Shown: piece after piece, positions 9,661-19,102 of the stretch
Layout of the letters: every line of letters starts with the position of its first letter
Position numbering within the stretch: position 1 is the first letter of the stretch
Source: Geodermatophilaceae bacterium URHB0062
GTDB taxonomy: Bacteria > Actinomycetota > Actinomycetes > Mycobacteriales > Geodermatophilaceae
Reading direction: 5' to 3'
NCBI GenBank assembly: GCA_000620185.1
Contig: KK211086.1
Coordinates: 593,331-657,330, forward strand
DNA: 64,000 bases
Position numbers and translations under genes: made by a program
Notes under the pieces: generated by a model
What the model was told of the DNA's origin: nothing
Database searches by the model: none
What the model saw: only the letters and a program-made list of their open reading frames with translations

Positions 9661-10277
9661 CGCACGTCGGGCCGCCGGACAACGGCACCGAGGTCGAGGG
9701 CCAGGACTTCGCTCGGGTCGACTGGTGGGGCGCCGAGCTCGACGGGGTCACCTTCACGCGGTGCCGGTTCGACGACGCGGGCCTGGAGGAGCTGGTCACG
9801 CGGCGGTGCGTCTTCGACTCGTGCGTGCTGACCGGTGTGCGGATGAGCGGCGCGCGGCACCTGGGCAGCGCGTTCCTGTCGTGCCGGTTCGACCGCGCGA
9901 AGCTCATCGACGTGACCTGGAGCGGCTGCAAGCTGACCGGGTCGCAGTTCCCGGGGGCGCAGCTGCGGCCGATGACGGCGACCGAGTGCGACTGGAGCTA
10001 CACCGCCCTGCGCGGCACGGACCTCTCGGCGCTCGACCTCTCCGGCCAGCGCTTCCGCGAGGCGGACCTCACCGACGCCGACCTGCGCGGCACCGACCTG
10101 ACCGGTGCGGACCTCGACCGGACGCGGTTGCAGGGCACGAAGCTGCGCGGCGCGGACATCCGCGGCGCGTCGATGGACGAGATCAACTGGCGCTCGTTCG
10201 AGCTCACCGGCGTGCGCGTGGATCTCGTCCAGGCGGTCCAGTTCGCCCGCGCCCACGGGGCGCTGGTCGCCGACTAA
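9609..10277 (+). CDS. Pentapeptide-repeat protein
   Basis: 222 residues from ATG 9609; AAAGGA lies 5 nt upstream. The first 19 residues are encoded by the 60-nt repeat, so ATG 9648 (14th codon) is an equally possible start. The body has A(D/N)LXX-type pentapeptides: an irregular Cys/Phe-rich part (FTRCRF, LSCRF) at about 40-110 and a regular run (SALDL, READL, TDADL, RGTDL, TGADL, RGADI) at about 138-190. This predicts a right-handed quadrilateral beta-helix. The length and two-part layout recall MfpA/Qnr gyrase-protecting proteins, but no gyrase link is shown here. It converges with the next gene, and their stop codons overlap. Confidence 0.8.
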   Translation: MPPTTRKLAAGPRMGPKPHVGPPDNGTEVEGQDFARVDWWGAELDGVTFTRCRFDDAGLEELVTRRCVFDSCVLTGVRMSGARHLGSAFLSCRFDRAKLIDVTWSGCKLTGSQFPGAQLRPMTATECDWSYTALRGTDLSALDLSGQRFREADLTDADLRGTDLTGADLDRTRLQGTKLRGADIRGASMDEINWRSFELTGVRVDLVQAVQFARAHGALVAD

Positions 10278-10861
10278 CGCGCTCGCGCGGGCGTGAGCAC
10301 TCCCTTGAGGCTGCCGAGCAGCCCGAGCACGGGGACGGCGATGGCGAACCAGAACCCGACGCCGAAACCACGGAGCGACCAGTCGTTCTGCGCGATCGGC
10401 ACGAGCACGCCCGCCGCGGCGACCGCGGTGACCAGCAGGGCGACGACGCCCAGTGCCCGGTGGGTGCGGGCGGGCAGGAACATCAGCAGCCCGAGCAGCA
10501 GCAGCGCCGCTCCGCCGAAGACGACGGCCAGCGGCTGCCAGAACCCGGTGTCACCGAGGTTCCCCATCTCGTCCAGACCTCGCCGCACGAGCTCGAGACC
10601 GCTGTCGTCACGGTCGGACAGCCACGGCAGCAGCAGCGCGATGCCGGCGGCCACGCCGGCCAGGACCAGCAGCAGGGCGGCGGCCACGTCGGGACGGCGG
10701 AATGCCACGGGCCGGGTCGCGTACGGGGGCGTCGTCGAGGTGCCGGACGGCGCCGTCGCCGGGTCGAAGGTGTCGGCCGGCGCGGGGTCGGTCGAGGACG
10801 AGCTGCCGTACGCCGTCGCCCCGCCCACCGGTTCGGGCGTGCCGTCCACGCGCTCGCTCAT
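10274..10861 (-). CDS. Small four-helix membrane protein, function unknown
   Basis: 195 residues. ATG 10861 is selected because GGAGGT (10868-10873) stands six bases upstream. The N-terminal 60 residues are polar and rich in Pro, Thr and Ser. Four hydrophobic segments follow ([77 protein letters not shown]). I do not recognise the family. It is transcribed divergently from folD, with start-to-start distance near 100 nt, and its stop overlaps the stop of the pentapeptide gene. Confidence 0.75.
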   Translation of the reverse strand: MSERVDGTPEPVGGATAYGSSSSTDPAPADTFDPATAPSGTSTTPPYATRPVAFRRPDVAAALLLVLAGVAAGIALLLPWLSDRDDSGLELVRRGLDEMGNLGDTGFWQPLAVVFGGAALLLLGLLMFLPARTHRALGVVALLVTAVAAAGVLVPIAQNDWSLRGFGVGFWFAIAVPVLGLLGSLKGVLTPARAR

Positions 10862-10962
10862 GTGCCTACCTCCGACGTCCGACGGGCGTGAGGAGGACAC
10901 CCCCGCGTCTGGAGACTAGGACGGCGGACGCCGTTCCTCGACCATCGGGCAGACTGTCGGTC

Positions 10963-11832
10963 GTGCCCGCGACGATCCTGGACGGCAAGGCGACCGCGGC
11001 GGCGATCCGCACCGAACTGACCGAGCGGGTGGCCGCGCTGGCCGCGGCGGGTCACCGGCCGGGCCTGGGGACGCTGCTCGTCGGCGACGACCCGGGCAGC
11101 CGCTGGTACGTCAACGCCAAGCACAAGGACTGCGCCGAGGTCGGCATCGGCAGCATCCAGCGCGAGCTCCCGGCGACCGCCACGGAGGCCGACGTGCTCG
11201 CCGTCGTCGCCGAGCTCAACGCCGACCCGGCCTGCACCGGCTACATCGTGCAGCTGCCCCTGCCGGCGCAGATCGACGAGGCGCGGGTCCTCGAGGCGAT
11301 GGACCCGGCCAAGGACGCCGACGGCCTGCACCCGATGAACCTCGGCCGGCTGGTGCTCAACGTGCCCGGGCCGCTGCCGTGCACGCCGGTCGGCATCGTG
11401 GAGCTGCTCCGCCGCCACGACGTCCCGATCGCGGGAGCCGAGGTCGTGGTCATCGGGCGCGGGATCACCGTGGGCCGCCCGCTGGGTCTGCTGCTCACCC
11501 GCCGTTCGGAGAACGCGACCGTGACCCTGTGCCACACCGGCACGCGGGACCTCGCCACGCACGTGCGCGCGGCCGACATCGTCGTGGCCGCCGCCGGCGT
11601 GCCGGGTCTGGTCACCGCGGAGATCGTCAAGCCGGGCGCCGCCGTCCTGGACGTCGGCGTGAGCCGGGTCGACGGCAAGATCGCCGGGGACGTCGCCCTC
11701 GACGTCCTGGGGGTGGCCGGGCACGTCGCGCCCAACCCCGGGGGCGTGGGGCCGATGACGCGGGCGATGCTGCTGCAGAACGTCGTCCTGGCCGCCGAGC
11801 AGGCCGCCGCGGTCGAGGCGCTGTCCGCCTGA
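10963..11832 (+). CDS. folD: Methylene-THF dehydrogenase / methenyl-THF cyclohydrolase
   Basis: 289 residues from GTG 10963. It makes 10-formyl-THF from methylene-THF, supplying the cofactor used by purN and purH just upstream. Signatures are [14 protein letters not shown] (catalytic Lys, about residues 47-60), the substrate loop [10 protein letters not shown], and [11 protein letters not shown]. The NADP-binding [14 protein letters not shown] is followed by the C-terminal [21 protein letters not shown]3017 gene starts 2 nt after the stop, a common actinobacterial pair. Confidence 0.97.
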   Translation: MPATILDGKATAAAIRTELTERVAALAAAGHRPGLGTLLVGDDPGSRWYVNAKHKDCAEVGIGSIQRELPATATEADVLAVVAELNADPACTGYIVQLPLPAQIDEARVLEAMDPAKDADGLHPMNLGRLVLNVPGPLPCTPVGIVELLRRHDVPIAGAEVVVIGRGITVGRPLGLLLTRRSENATVTLCHTGTRDLATHVRAADIVVAAAGVPGLVTAEIVKPGAAVLDVGVSRVDGKIAGDVALDVLGVAGHVAPNPGGVGPMTRAMLLQNVVLAAEQAAAVEALSA

Positions 11833-11834
11833 GC

Positions 11835-12134
11835 ATGACGCCCCCGCCGCTCTACGTCCGCCGTCCCTTCCTCGCCGGTCTGGTCAGGCAGCTGCCGCTG
11901 CTCGCCGTCCTGGTCACCGTGGGCGTCGGGTTGCTGCTGGTCACGTTGGAGCACTGGCGGTGGGGGCTCGTCGTCATCGGGCTGGCCCTGATCGGTGCCG
12001 GGCTGCTGCGGCTGCTGCTCCCGGTGCGGCGGGTCGGCTTCCTCGCCGTCCGCAGCCGGCCGATCGACGTCGTCCTGATGGCCGGGGCTGGGCTGGCCCT
12101 GACCGTGATCGCGCTGGCGATCCCCGCCGCCTGA
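11835..12134 (+). CDS. DUF3017 small membrane protein
   Basis: 99 residues with three hydrophobic segments (LPLLAVLVTVGVGLLLVTL, WGLVVIGLALIGAGLLRLLL, VVLMAGAGLALTVIALAIP). It starts at ATG 11835, two bases after the folD stop, so it is co-transcribed with folD and translationally close. DUF3017 proteins occupy this place downstream of folD in many actinobacteria; their function is unknown. Confidence 0.8.
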   Translation: MTPPPLYVRRPFLAGLVRQLPLLAVLVTVGVGLLLVTLEHWRWGLVVIGLALIGAGLLRLLLPVRRVGFLAVRSRPIDVVLMAGAGLALTVIALAIPAA

Positions 12135-12259
12135 CGACAGCGTCGGGAGCATCGCAGCGAGGAACGAGCGAGGAGCGGACCGATGCGCGGAGTCGGGCCA
12201 GGTGCACCGCCTGACCTGAGCATCCGGAGCCCGCTGCGGCGGGGTCGGGCCCGCGGCGA

Positions 12260-12265
12260 TAGGTT
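12260..12265 (+). promoter_or_regulatory. -10 box of the leaderless mdh promoter
   Basis: TAGGTT ends 7 nt before ATG 12273. It argues against an upstream in-frame ATG at 12183. The spacer before it (12135-12250) carries a purine-rich stretch with repeated GAGCGAGGAGCG-like words but no gene. Confidence 0.5.
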
Positions 12266-12272
12266 GGCCGCC

Positions 12273-13226
12273 ATGGCAGAGAAGTCCAGGAACGGCAAGG
12301 TCACCGTCGTCGGTGCCGGTTTCTACGGCTCCACCACCGCCCTCCGTCTCGCGGAGTACGACATCTTCGACACCGTCGTGCTCACCGACATCGTCGAGGG
12401 CAAGCCCGAGGGCATCGCCCTCGACATGAACCAGTCGCGGCCGATCGAGGGCTTCGAGACGAAGATCGTCGGTGTCGGCGGGGGCTCCTACGAGGGCACC
12501 GAGAACTCCGACGTCGTCGTCGTCACCGCGGGCCTGCCGCGCAAGCCCGGCATGAGCCGCATGGACCTCATCGAGACGAACGCGAAGATCGTCCGCTCGG
12601 TCGCCGAGAACATCGCGCAGTCCTCGCCGGACGCCGTGGTCATCGTCGTCTCCAACCCGCTGGACGAGATGACGGCGCTGGCGCAGCTGGCCACCGGGTT
12701 CCCGAAGAACCGCGTGATGGGGCAGGCGGGCATGCTCGACACCGCCCGGTTCACCAACAACGTGGCCGAGGAGCTCGGCGTACCCGTCGGCTCGGTGCAG
12801 ACGCTGACGCTGGGCTCGCACGGCGACACGATGGTTCCGGTGCCCTCGCGCTGCACCGTCGACGGCAAGCCGCTGTCCGACGTCCTCGCGCAGGACCGGA
12901 TCGACCACCTGGTCGACCGCACGCGCAACGGCGGCGCCGAGGTGGTGGCCCTGCTCAAGACGGGGTCGGCCTACTACGCGCCGTCGGCCGCGGCCGCCCG
13001 CATGGCCCGCGCGGTCATGGAGGACTCCGGCGCCGTCATGCCGGTGTGCGCCTGGGTCGACGGCGAGTACGGCATCAACGGCGTGTACCTGGGCGTCGAG
13101 GCCGAGATCGGCCGGGACGGCGTCAAGCGGGTCGTCGAGGGCGACCTCACCGAGAGCGAACTGGCCGGACTGCGCGAGGCGGCGGAAGCCGTGCGCGCCA
13201 AGCAGGCCGACGTGGCCGACCTCTGA
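12273..13226 (+). CDS. mdh: Malate dehydrogenase (LDH-like type)
   Basis: 317 residues. The Rossmann motif VVGAGFYGS is at residues 9-17, and an acidic residue after the second strand (LTDIVEG) indicates NAD use. The substrate loop [10 protein letters not shown] carries the arginines that select a dicarboxylate, SNPLDEM follows, and the catalytic His is in [10 protein letters not shown] at about residue 183. It oxidises malate to oxaloacetate in the TCA cycle. The length and motifs fit the LDH-like MDH group rather than the E. coli type. icd follows after 41 nt, so the two may share a transcript. Confidence 0.95.
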   Translation: MAEKSRNGKVTVVGAGFYGSTTALRLAEYDIFDTVVLTDIVEGKPEGIALDMNQSRPIEGFETKIVGVGGGSYEGTENSDVVVVTAGLPRKPGMSRMDLIETNAKIVRSVAENIAQSSPDAVVIVVSNPLDEMTALAQLATGFPKNRVMGQAGMLDTARFTNNVAEELGVPVGSVQTLTLGSHGDTMVPVPSRCTVDGKPLSDVLAQDRIDHLVDRTRNGGAEVVALLKTGSAYYAPSAAAARMARAVMEDSGAVMPVCAWVDGEYGINGVYLGVEAEIGRDGVKRVVEGDLTESELAGLREAAEAVRAKQADVADL

Positions 13227-13267
13227 GCCCCTCCCCGGGCTCGGAGCATGTAGAGAGGGACTCGCAC

Positions 13268-14482
13268 GTGGCAAAGATCAAGGTCGAGGGCACCGTCGTC
13301 GAGCTCGACGGCGACGAGATGACCCGGATCATCTGGCAGTTCATCAAGGACCAGCTGATCCTCCCGTACCTCGACGTGAACCTGGAGTACTACGACCTGG
13401 GCATCGAGTCGCGGGACGCGACCGACGACCAGATCACCGTCGACTCGGCCGAGGCCATCAAGCGGCACGGCGTCGGCGTCAAGTGCGCCACGATCACGCC
13501 GGACGAGGCGCGCGTGGAGGAGTTCGGGCTCAAGCGCATGTACCGCTCGCCCAACGGGACGATCCGCAACATCCTCGGCGGCGTCATCTTCCGCGAGCCG
13601 ATCATCATGTCCAACGTCCCGCGGCTGGTGCCCGGCTGGACCAAGCCGATCGTCGTCGGCCGTCACGCCTTCGGTGACCAGTACCGCGCCACCGACTTCC
13701 GGTTCCCGGGCGAGGGCACGCTGACGATCAGCTTCCAGCCCGCCGACGGTTCGGCGCCGATCGAGCACGAGGTGTTCCAGTCGCCCGGCGGCGGCGTCGC
13801 CATGGCGATGTACAACCTCGACGACTCGATCCGCGACTTCGCGCGGGCCTCGATGAACTACGGCCTGCAGCGCGAGTACCCGGTGTACCTGTCGACCAAG
13901 AACACGATCCTCAAGGCCTACGACGGCCGCTTCAAGGACCTGTTCGCCGAGGTCTTCGAGGCCGAGTTCAAGGACAAGTTCGAGGCCGCCGGCATCACCT
14001 ACGAGCACCGGCTGATCGACGACATGGTCGCCGCCTCGCTCAAGTGGGAGGGCGGCTACGTCTGGGCGTGCAAGAACTACGACGGCGACGTCCAGTCCGA
14101 CACTGTCGCCCAGGGCTTCGGCTCGCTGGGCCTGATGACGTCGGTGCTCATGAGCCCCGACGGCCGCACCGTCGAGGCCGAGGCCGCGCACGGCACGGTC
14201 ACCCGCCACTTCCGGCAGCACCAGCAGGGCAAGGAGACGTCGACCAACCCGATCGCGTCGATCTTCGCCTGGACCCGGGGGTTGGCCCACCGCGGCAAGC
14301 TCGACAACACCCCCGAGGTCACCCGGTTCGCCGAGACCCTCGAGCGCGTCTGCATCGAGACGGTCGAGAGCGGTCAGATGACCAAGGACCTGGCGCTGCT
14401 GATCTCCAGGGACAGCCCGTGGCTGAACACCCAGGACTTCCTGGCGGCCATCGACGCCAACCTCCAGAAGGCCATGGCCTGA
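13268..14482 (+). CDS. icd: NADP-dependent isocitrate dehydrogenase (homodimeric, eukaryote-like type)
   Basis: 404 residues from GTG 13268, with AGAGAGGGA upstream. It begins [19 protein letters not shown]. Substrate residues lie in [20 protein letters not shown] (about 92-111) and metal ligands in the segment around [20 protein letters not shown]. The coenzyme site [13 protein letters not shown], with HGTVTRH, is typical of NADP-specific type II enzymes. It converts isocitrate to 2-oxoglutarate. A copy of the 60-nt repeat begins one base after the stop, followed by a strong hairpin. Confidence 0.97.
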   Translation: MAKIKVEGTVVELDGDEMTRIIWQFIKDQLILPYLDVNLEYYDLGIESRDATDDQITVDSAEAIKRHGVGVKCATITPDEARVEEFGLKRMYRSPNGTIRNILGGVIFREPIIMSNVPRLVPGWTKPIVVGRHAFGDQYRATDFRFPGEGTLTISFQPADGSAPIEHEVFQSPGGGVAMAMYNLDDSIRDFARASMNYGLQREYPVYLSTKNTILKAYDGRFKDLFAEVFEAEFKDKFEAAGITYEHRLIDDMVAASLKWEGGYVWACKNYDGDVQSDTVAQGFGSLGLMTSVLMSPDGRTVEAEAAHGTVTRHFRQHQQGKETSTNPIASIFAWTRGLAHRGKLDNTPEVTRFAETLERVCIETVESGQMTKDLALLISRDSPWLNTQDFLAAIDANLQKAMA

Positions 14483-14483
14483 G

Positions 14484-14541
14484 AAAGACCCCGTCCTCCT
14501 CACCTCTCGCACGCTCGGGATGAGCCTCGGGACGGGGCCGT
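14484..14541 (+). repeat. 60-nt structured repeat, copy 4 (after icd)
   Basis: Arms 14487-14496 and 14530-14539 pair CCCGTCC with GGACGGG. It abuts the icd stop and is followed immediately by the terminator at 14547-14580. Confidence 0.8.
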
Positions 14542-14546
14542 GACCA

Positions 14547-14580
14547 GCGGCCCCCGCACCCACCCGGGTGCGGGGGCCGC
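14547..14580 (+). terminator. Terminator hairpin after icd
   Basis: Perfect 15-bp stem, arms 14547-14561 and 14566-14580, with a 4-nt loop. No U-tract follows. Confidence 0.75.
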
Positions 14581-14601
14581 TGCGTTCTCGCGGGGCAGCC
14601 C

Positions 14602-14661
14602 GCAACTTCGGGGAACGTGTGCGCCGTGGCGCCGAGCAGGATGCGACTTCCCCGAAGTTGC
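14602..14661. repeat. 60-nt palindromic element A, upstream copy
   Basis: Arms 14602-14614 and 14649-14661 are perfect 13-nt complements separated by 34 nt. An element of the same length and loop size lies at 15587-15646, and 14639-14662 is repeated exactly as 15624-15647. The two copies bracket the AbiEi/DUF559 gene. Confidence 0.85.
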
Positions 14662-14713
14662 GGCCTGTGGACGACGCCAGCGGAACACGGCGTCGTACAG
14701 GCAGGCTTCCCGG

Positions 14714-15604
14714 ATGCCTCCCGCTCGACGTCCCGCTGCGCTGCGCGGACGCGTCTTCCGGAAAAGGGACGTGGTGGCGCTCGGAATCCTCACGCCGTCC
14801 GAGCTGCGCAGCAGCGCCTGGCGACGGCTGTATCGAGGCGTCTACGCGGATGCGCTCCTGCCCGACTCGATGGACGTCCGGGTGTCCGGGGCAAGCCTCC
14901 TGATCCCGCAGGCGGCGGCGTTCAGCGGGAGGACCGCAGCCTTCCTGCACGGCGCCACGGAGCTCGTCGACCGCCGCGGGCCGCTCGAGGTCTCGGTGCC
15001 GGACGACAAGAGGTTCGGCCCGGTCGCCGGGCTGCGCATCCGCAGGGTCCAGCTGCCCGACGGCGACGTCGCCACGGTGAGGGGCCGACGCTGCACCACG
15101 GGGTTGCGGACAGCCCTCGACATCTCCCGCCACGAGCCGTTGCCCGATGCCGTGGCGGCGCTCGACGTCCTCGTCGTCCGCGCGATCGTCGGCCAGGGGG
15201 CGCTACGCGAATCGGCTGCGCTGTGGGAGGGGCGTGGAGCGCGGCGCGTGCGCCAGGCAACCGAGCTGGTCGACCCCCGGGCCGAGTCCCAGCCGGAGTC
15301 GCGGGTCCGTGTGCTCCTGGCCCTCGCGGGACTGCGTCCCGAACCGCAGTACACCGTCCGCGACGCAGCCGGGCATGTCATGGCGCGGGTGGATCTGGCG
15401 TTTCCCGAGCTGCGGATCGCGATCGAGTACGACGGTGTGTGGCATGCCGAGCCGGGACAGTTCGCCAAGGACCGGCAGCGGCTCAACCGGCTGGTGGCTT
15501 CCGGCTGGAGGGTCATCCACGTCACCGCCGCGGATCTACGTGACCCCGACGCTCTGATCGCTCGGATTCGGGCGCTGGTCCTGAGCGCACCTTCGGCGAA
15601 GTAG
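14714..15604 (+). CDS. AbiEi-like winged-helix / DUF559 (Vsr-like nuclease fold) protein, locus A
   Basis: 296 residues. The N-terminal part (about 1-60) resembles the AbiEi antitoxin winged helix, including WRRLYRGVYAD. A middle all-alpha/beta region carries AAAFSGRTAAFLHGA. The last 110 residues match the DUF559/Vsr-like PD-(D/E)XK pattern: Asp in ARVDLAFPEL, then IEYDGVWH, a DRQRLNRL helix, and GWRVIHVTAADL. A nuclease activity is inferred from the fold. The gene stands alone, with no toxin partner, in the interval between icd and the converging CAP gene. It is bracketed by two copies of palindromic element A, and the downstream copy begins inside its last codons. A paralogue of like architecture is at 58538-59464. 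Confidence 0.75.
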   Translation: MPPARRPAALRGRVFRKRDVVALGILTPSELRSSAWRRLYRGVYADALLPDSMDVRVSGASLLIPQAAAFSGRTAAFLHGATELVDRRGPLEVSVPDDKRFGPVAGLRIRRVQLPDGDVATVRGRRCTTGLRTALDISRHEPLPDAVAALDVLVVRAIVGQGALRESAALWEGRGARRVRQATELVDPRAESQPESRVRVLLALAGLRPEPQYTVRDAAGHVMARVDLAFPELRIAIEYDGVWHAEPGQFAKDRQRLNRLVASGWRVIHVTAADLRDPDALIARIRALVLSAPSAK

Positions 15605-15646
15605 CGCCCTGGACGAGCGATCGGGATGCGACTTCCCCGAAGTTGC
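15587..15646. repeat. 60-nt palindromic element A, downstream copy
   Basis: Left arm 15587-15599 pairs with 15634-15646 at 11 of 13 positions across a 34-nt loop. The left arm encodes the last residues of the nuclease-like gene, and the stop codon falls in the loop. Confidence 0.8.
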
Positions 15647-15675
15647 GCGGTCGCTAGAGCCCTCCATCGGAAGGG

Positions 15676-16590
15676 TCAGGTGATGAGGACCGTCCACCAG
15701 GGGCCGTCGGCGCCGCCGACGCGGCCGATGCCGACGGTGGTGAGCGAGCAGTCCTGGAGGGCTGCGGCGTCGCCCTGGCTGAGCCAGTCGCTCACGACGC
15801 CGGCAGCCGACGTGCCTCGGGCCACCCAGGCGGCATCGGCGTCCGCCTCGTCCAGCAAGGAGTCGCCGTTGTCGTCGACGAGGCCGAGGAAGTCGTCGTC
15901 CCGCATGGTCGCGCTGTGTTCCCGCGCCACCTCGGTGAGGGTGCCGTCCGTCGACAACGGGTCGCAGCCGGCCGCGGCGCGGGTCCGGTCCAGTGCCGCG
16001 AGCAGGTCGTCCGCGGGGGCGGGCTCGGCCGGCGCCGGCGGCGCGGCGGCCTCGGCGGACGGCGTCCCGGGCGCAGGGGACGACGAGGTCTCCTCGGAGG
16101 ACGGCGAGGCCGCAGCCGCGGACGCGGACGTCGCACCGGGAGAGGACGACGAAGAGGCGGAGGACGACGCCGTGGGCGCGGACGCCCCAGCGGTCGCGGA
16201 CGACGGCGTCGCGGTGTCGGTCGTCGACGGGGTGGTGGGAGCCGTCGGGGCGGCGTCGGGAGCGGCCCCTGTCGTGCCCGGCGCCGCGGCCGGCCAACCG
16301 CCCTCGGGCTCGGTGAACACCGGGTCCTCCGCGGCCTGGGGCGGCGCGTCGGCCGACGAGTCCGAGAAGAAGGAGGACAACACGCTGCCGCTGGAGACGA
16401 CCGGCACGGCGAGCACCAGTCCGGTGACCACCGTGGTGACCGCCCCGCCCAGCAGCACACGGCCGGTGCGGATGCGCAGGAACCTGCGCAGCAACAGGGC
16501 CCACCGCGTCAGGGCGCCGGCGGCGCGAGCGGTGAGCGGCGGGCTCGCATGGCGGTGGTGCACGCGACACCTTCCGGAACGGTCGATCAC
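15676..16590 (-). CDS. Membrane-anchored CAP/SCP-domain protein
   Basis: 304 residues from GTG 16590. A basic N-terminus is followed by one transmembrane segment (GGAVTTVVTGLVLAVPVV, about 47-64), a Ser/Ala/Thr/Pro-rich linker of about 130 residues, and a C-terminal CAP-like domain of about 110 residues (LLAALDRTRAAAGCDPL, REHSATMRDDDF, WLSQGDAAALQDC, GIGRVGGADGPWWTVLIT). The domain probably sits outside the cell on a flexible stalk. CAP proteins have varied roles. The histidine in REHSATM is kept, but the second half is short, so catalysis is doubtful. A GATAAC box five bases before the GTG suggests a leaderless start. Confidence 0.7.
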   Translation of the reverse strand: MIDRSGRCRVHHRHASPPLTARAAGALTRWALLLRRFLRIRTGRVLLGGAVTTVVTGLVLAVPVVSSGSVLSSFFSDSSADAPPQAAEDPVFTEPEGGWPAAAPGTTGAAPDAAPTAPTTPSTTDTATPSSATAGASAPTASSSASSSSSPGATSASAAAASPSSEETSSSPAPGTPSAEAAAPPAPAEPAPADDLLAALDRTRAAAGCDPLSTDGTLTEVAREHSATMRDDDFLGLVDDNGDSLLDEADADAAWVARGTSAAGVVSDWLSQGDAAALQDCSLTTVGIGRVGGADGPWWTVLIT

Positions 16591-16767
16591 GAATCGTTAT
16601 CGGTTGGAGACTAACGGTGCGTGCAAGGTCACGGTGAGTCGGTGCGACGAAGGTCACTCCGGGCGCCACGGAACCGCTCAGCTCGACCGCACGGATTCGC
16701 GGCCACGCGCGACCAGGCACCATGGAGGGATGAGCCCCGCCCGACAACCCCGAGGAGCACGCCGCCG

Positions 16768-18102
16768 GTGAGCGACGTCTGGCTCAACATCGTCATGGTC
16801 GTCGTCTTCGTCCTGATCGGCGGCGTCTTCTCCGGCGCAGAGATCGCCCTGGTCTCCCTCCGCGAGTCGCAGGTGCGCGGGATGGCCGAGACCGGCGGCC
16901 GCCGGGGACAGGCCGTGCAGCGGCTGCTCAGCGACCCCAACCGCTTCCTCGCCGCGGTCCAGGTCGGCGTCACCCTCGCCGGCTTCTTCTCCGCGGCCTT
17001 CGGCGCCAGCACGCTGTCCCAGCCGCTGGCCGATCAGATGGTGACGTGGGGTGTCAGCGCCGGCCTGGCCGACACGCTGGCGCTGGTCGTGGTCACGATC
17101 GCGATCAGCTATCTGTCGCTGGTCGTCGGCGAGCTGACCCCCAAGCGACTCGCCCTCCAGCGGGCCGAGGGGTTCGCGCTGATCGTGGCGACGCCGCTCA
17201 ACGCGATCGCGAAGCTGTCCCGCCCGGTCATCTGGCTGCTGTCCGCGTCGACCAACGTGCTGGTCCGGCTGTTCGGCGGCGACCCGAAGGTGAGCGGCGA
17301 GTCGATCAGCCAGGAGGAACTCCGCGACCTCGTCGCGGCGCACGAGTCCCTCAGCAGCGACGAGCGGCGCCTCATCGACGAGGTGTTCCGGGCCGGCGAC
17401 CGCGAGGTGCGCGAGGTGATGACGCCCCGCACCGAGGTCATGTTCCTCGACGCGTCCATGACCGCCAGCCGGGCGGCCAAGCAGGTCGCCGACTCCAACT
17501 GGTCACGCTTCCCGGTGGTGGGCCGCGACCAGGACGACGTGGTCGGCTTCGTGCACGTCCGCGACCTGTTCCTGCCCAACCATCCGGCGGGCCGGGCGGC
17601 GACGGTCGGCGACCTGGCCCGCGAGGTCACGCGGCTGCCGGGGACGGCGGGCGTGCTCACCGCGCTCAGCGAGATGCGGCGGGGCAACCACCACCTGACC
17701 ATCGTCGTCGACGAGTACGGCGGCACCGACGGCATCGTGACCCTCGAGGACCTCATCGAGGAGGTCATCGGCGAGATCTACGACGAGTACGACGCGCAGG
17801 TCGCGCCCGAGGACCGGCAGGCTCCCGGGGGTCCCCGCGAGGTCGACGGGCTGCTCAACCTCGACGACTTCACCGAGGCGACCGGCCTGCGGCTGCCCGA
17901 GGGCCCCTACGAGACGGCGGCCGGCTTCGTGCTCGCCGAGCTCGGCCGGCTGCCCCAGGTCGGGGACACCGTCGACGTGGAGGGCCGCACCCTGTCGGTG
18001 CTGGAGCTCGACGGACGGCGGATCGCCCGCCTGCTGGTCGGCCCGCCGCCGGAGCCCGCCGAGGACGCCGACGACGCACACACCGGGGCCGCCGGCGCTT
18101 GA
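16768..18102 (+). CDS. CNNM/DUF21-CBS-CorC family membrane protein (hemolysin C-like)
   Basis: 444 residues from GTG 16768. The order is a DUF21/CNNM transmembrane domain (about 1-185, with FSGAEIALVSL and VGELTPKRLAL), two CBS motifs (about 205-325, including VMTPRTEVMFLD and FPVVGRDQDDVVGFVHV), and a CorC_HlyC domain (about 345-425). The CNNM/CorC family is linked to magnesium or cobalt transport and to membrane integrity. The hemolysin label is historical and no toxin activity is implied. The acidic tail (EPAEDADDAH) is variable. The gene is divergent from the CAP gene and converges with galE. Confidence 0.88.
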   Translation: MSDVWLNIVMVVVFVLIGGVFSGAEIALVSLRESQVRGMAETGGRRGQAVQRLLSDPNRFLAAVQVGVTLAGFFSAAFGASTLSQPLADQMVTWGVSAGLADTLALVVVTIAISYLSLVVGELTPKRLALQRAEGFALIVATPLNAIAKLSRPVIWLLSASTNVLVRLFGGDPKVSGESISQEELRDLVAAHESLSSDERRLIDEVFRAGDREVREVMTPRTEVMFLDASMTASRAAKQVADSNWSRFPVVGRDQDDVVGFVHVRDLFLPNHPAGRAATVGDLAREVTRLPGTAGVLTALSEMRRGNHHLTIVVDEYGGTDGIVTLEDLIEEVIGEIYDEYDAQVAPEDRQAPGGPREVDGLLNLDDFTEATGLRLPEGPYETAAGFVLAELGRLPQVGDTVDVEGRTLSVLELDGRRIARLLVGPPPEPAEDADDAHTGAAGA

Positions 18103-18106
18103 CCGG

Positions 18107-19060
18107 TCAGCGTGTCGACCGGGTCTCCCACGCGTCGCGGACGATGCCCACCAGGTCCGTGTGCCGGGGCGTCCAGCCGAGATCGGCGCGGATGCGGTCG
18201 CTCGAGGCCACGAGCTGCGCCGGGTCGCCCGCCCGCCGCGGCCCGACCTCGACCGGGATGGGGTGGCCGGTCACCTCGCGGGCCGCGTCGACGACCTGCT
18301 GCACCGAGAAGCCGGTGCCGTTGCCGAGGTTGTAGATGCGGTGCTCACCTGGGGCCGGCGCCGGCAGGGCGAGCAGGTGTGCGTCGGCGAGGTCGCCCAC
18401 GTGCACGTAGTCGCGGATGCAGGTGCCGTCGGGAGTCGGGTAGTCGTCGCCGAACACCGTGAGCGACTTCCGCTGCCCCGTGGCCACCTGCAGGGCGAGC
18501 GGGATCAGGTGCGTCTCGGTGGTGTGCCGCTCGCCGAGCCCGTGGGCGGCGCCGGCGACGTTGAAGTACCGGAGGCTGACCGCCGCGAAGTCGTGCGCGA
18601 CCGCGTACGAGGTGAGCATGTGGTCGACGGCCAGCTTCGAGGCGCCGTAGGTGTTGGTCGGCCGGGTGGGCGCGTCCTCGCGGATGGGCACCTCGTCGGG
18701 CTCCCCGTAGGTGGCGGCGGTCGAGGAGAACACGATGCGGCGGCAGTCGGCCGCGCGCATCGCCTCCAGCAGGGCCAGCGAGCCGCCGACGTTGGTGTGC
18801 CAGTAGTCCTCGGGCTGCTGCTGCGAGGCACCGACCAGGCTCTTGGCCGCGAAGTGCAGCACCGCCTCCGGCCGCACGTCGGCCAGCACCGGACCGGAAT
18901 CGTGCAGCGAGACCTCGGCCAGCGTCGCGCCCTCGGGCACCGCGTCGGCGTGGCCGGTGGAGAGGTCGTCGAGCACGGTCACTTCGTGGCCGTCGGTCAG
19001 CAGTGCGGCCGTGACTACGCTGCCGATGTAGCCGGCACCACCGGCGACGAGTACGCGCAT
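18107..19060 (-). CDS. galE: UDP-glucose 4-epimerase
   Basis: 317 residues. The extended-SDR NAD motif GGAGYIGS is at residues 7-14. The catalytic Ser/Tyr/Lys are in [14 protein letters not shown] and [12 protein letters not shown]. GalE-type motifs [24 protein letters not shown] and [10 protein letters not shown] confirm the family. It interconverts UDP-glucose and UDP-galactose for cell-wall and exopolysaccharide precursors. TAGGGT (19067-19072, minus strand) ends six bases before ATG 19060, supporting a leaderless start. Confidence 0.93.
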   Translation of the reverse strand: MRVLVAGGAGYIGSVVTAALLTDGHEVTVLDDLSTGHADAVPEGATLAEVSLHDSGPVLADVRPEAVLHFAAKSLVGASQQQPEDYWHTNVGGSLALLEAMRAADCRRIVFSSTAATYGEPDEVPIREDAPTRPTNTYGASKLAVDHMLTSYAVAHDFAAVSLRYFNVAGAAHGLGERHTTETHLIPLALQVATGQRKSLTVFGDDYPTPDGTCIRDYVHVGDLADAHLLALPAPAPGEHRIYNLGNGTGFSVQQVVDAAREVTGHPIPVEVGPRRAGDPAQLVASSDRIRADLGWTPRHTDLVGIVRDAWETRSTR

Positions 19061-19066
19061 GTGGTC

Positions 19067-19072
19067 ACCCTA
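19067..19072 (-). promoter_or_regulatory. -10 box of the leaderless galE promoter
   Basis: Read on the minus strand this is TAGGGT, six bases upstream of the galE ATG. On the plus strand the same region overlaps the AGGAGGA run preceding the aminotransferase gene. Confidence 0.5.
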
Positions 19073-19102
19073 GGAGGATGGCCAGGAGGAGGTCAGCTCA
19101 GC

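Noticed and set aside
12183-12272. N-terminal extension of mdh from ATG 12183
   Set aside because: The extension is Arg/Pro-rich and absent from the family. A -10 box lies inside it, next to ATG 12273.
14714-15604. Type IV toxin-antitoxin (AbiEi/AbiEii) pair at locus A
   Set aside because: No AbiEii nucleotidyltransferase gene is adjacent, and the C-terminal half is a DUF559/Vsr-like module, so this is not a classic AbiE locus.
16768-18102. True hemolysin
   Set aside because: The DUF21-CBS-CorC architecture belongs to ion-transport/membrane-integrity proteins; no toxin features are seen.
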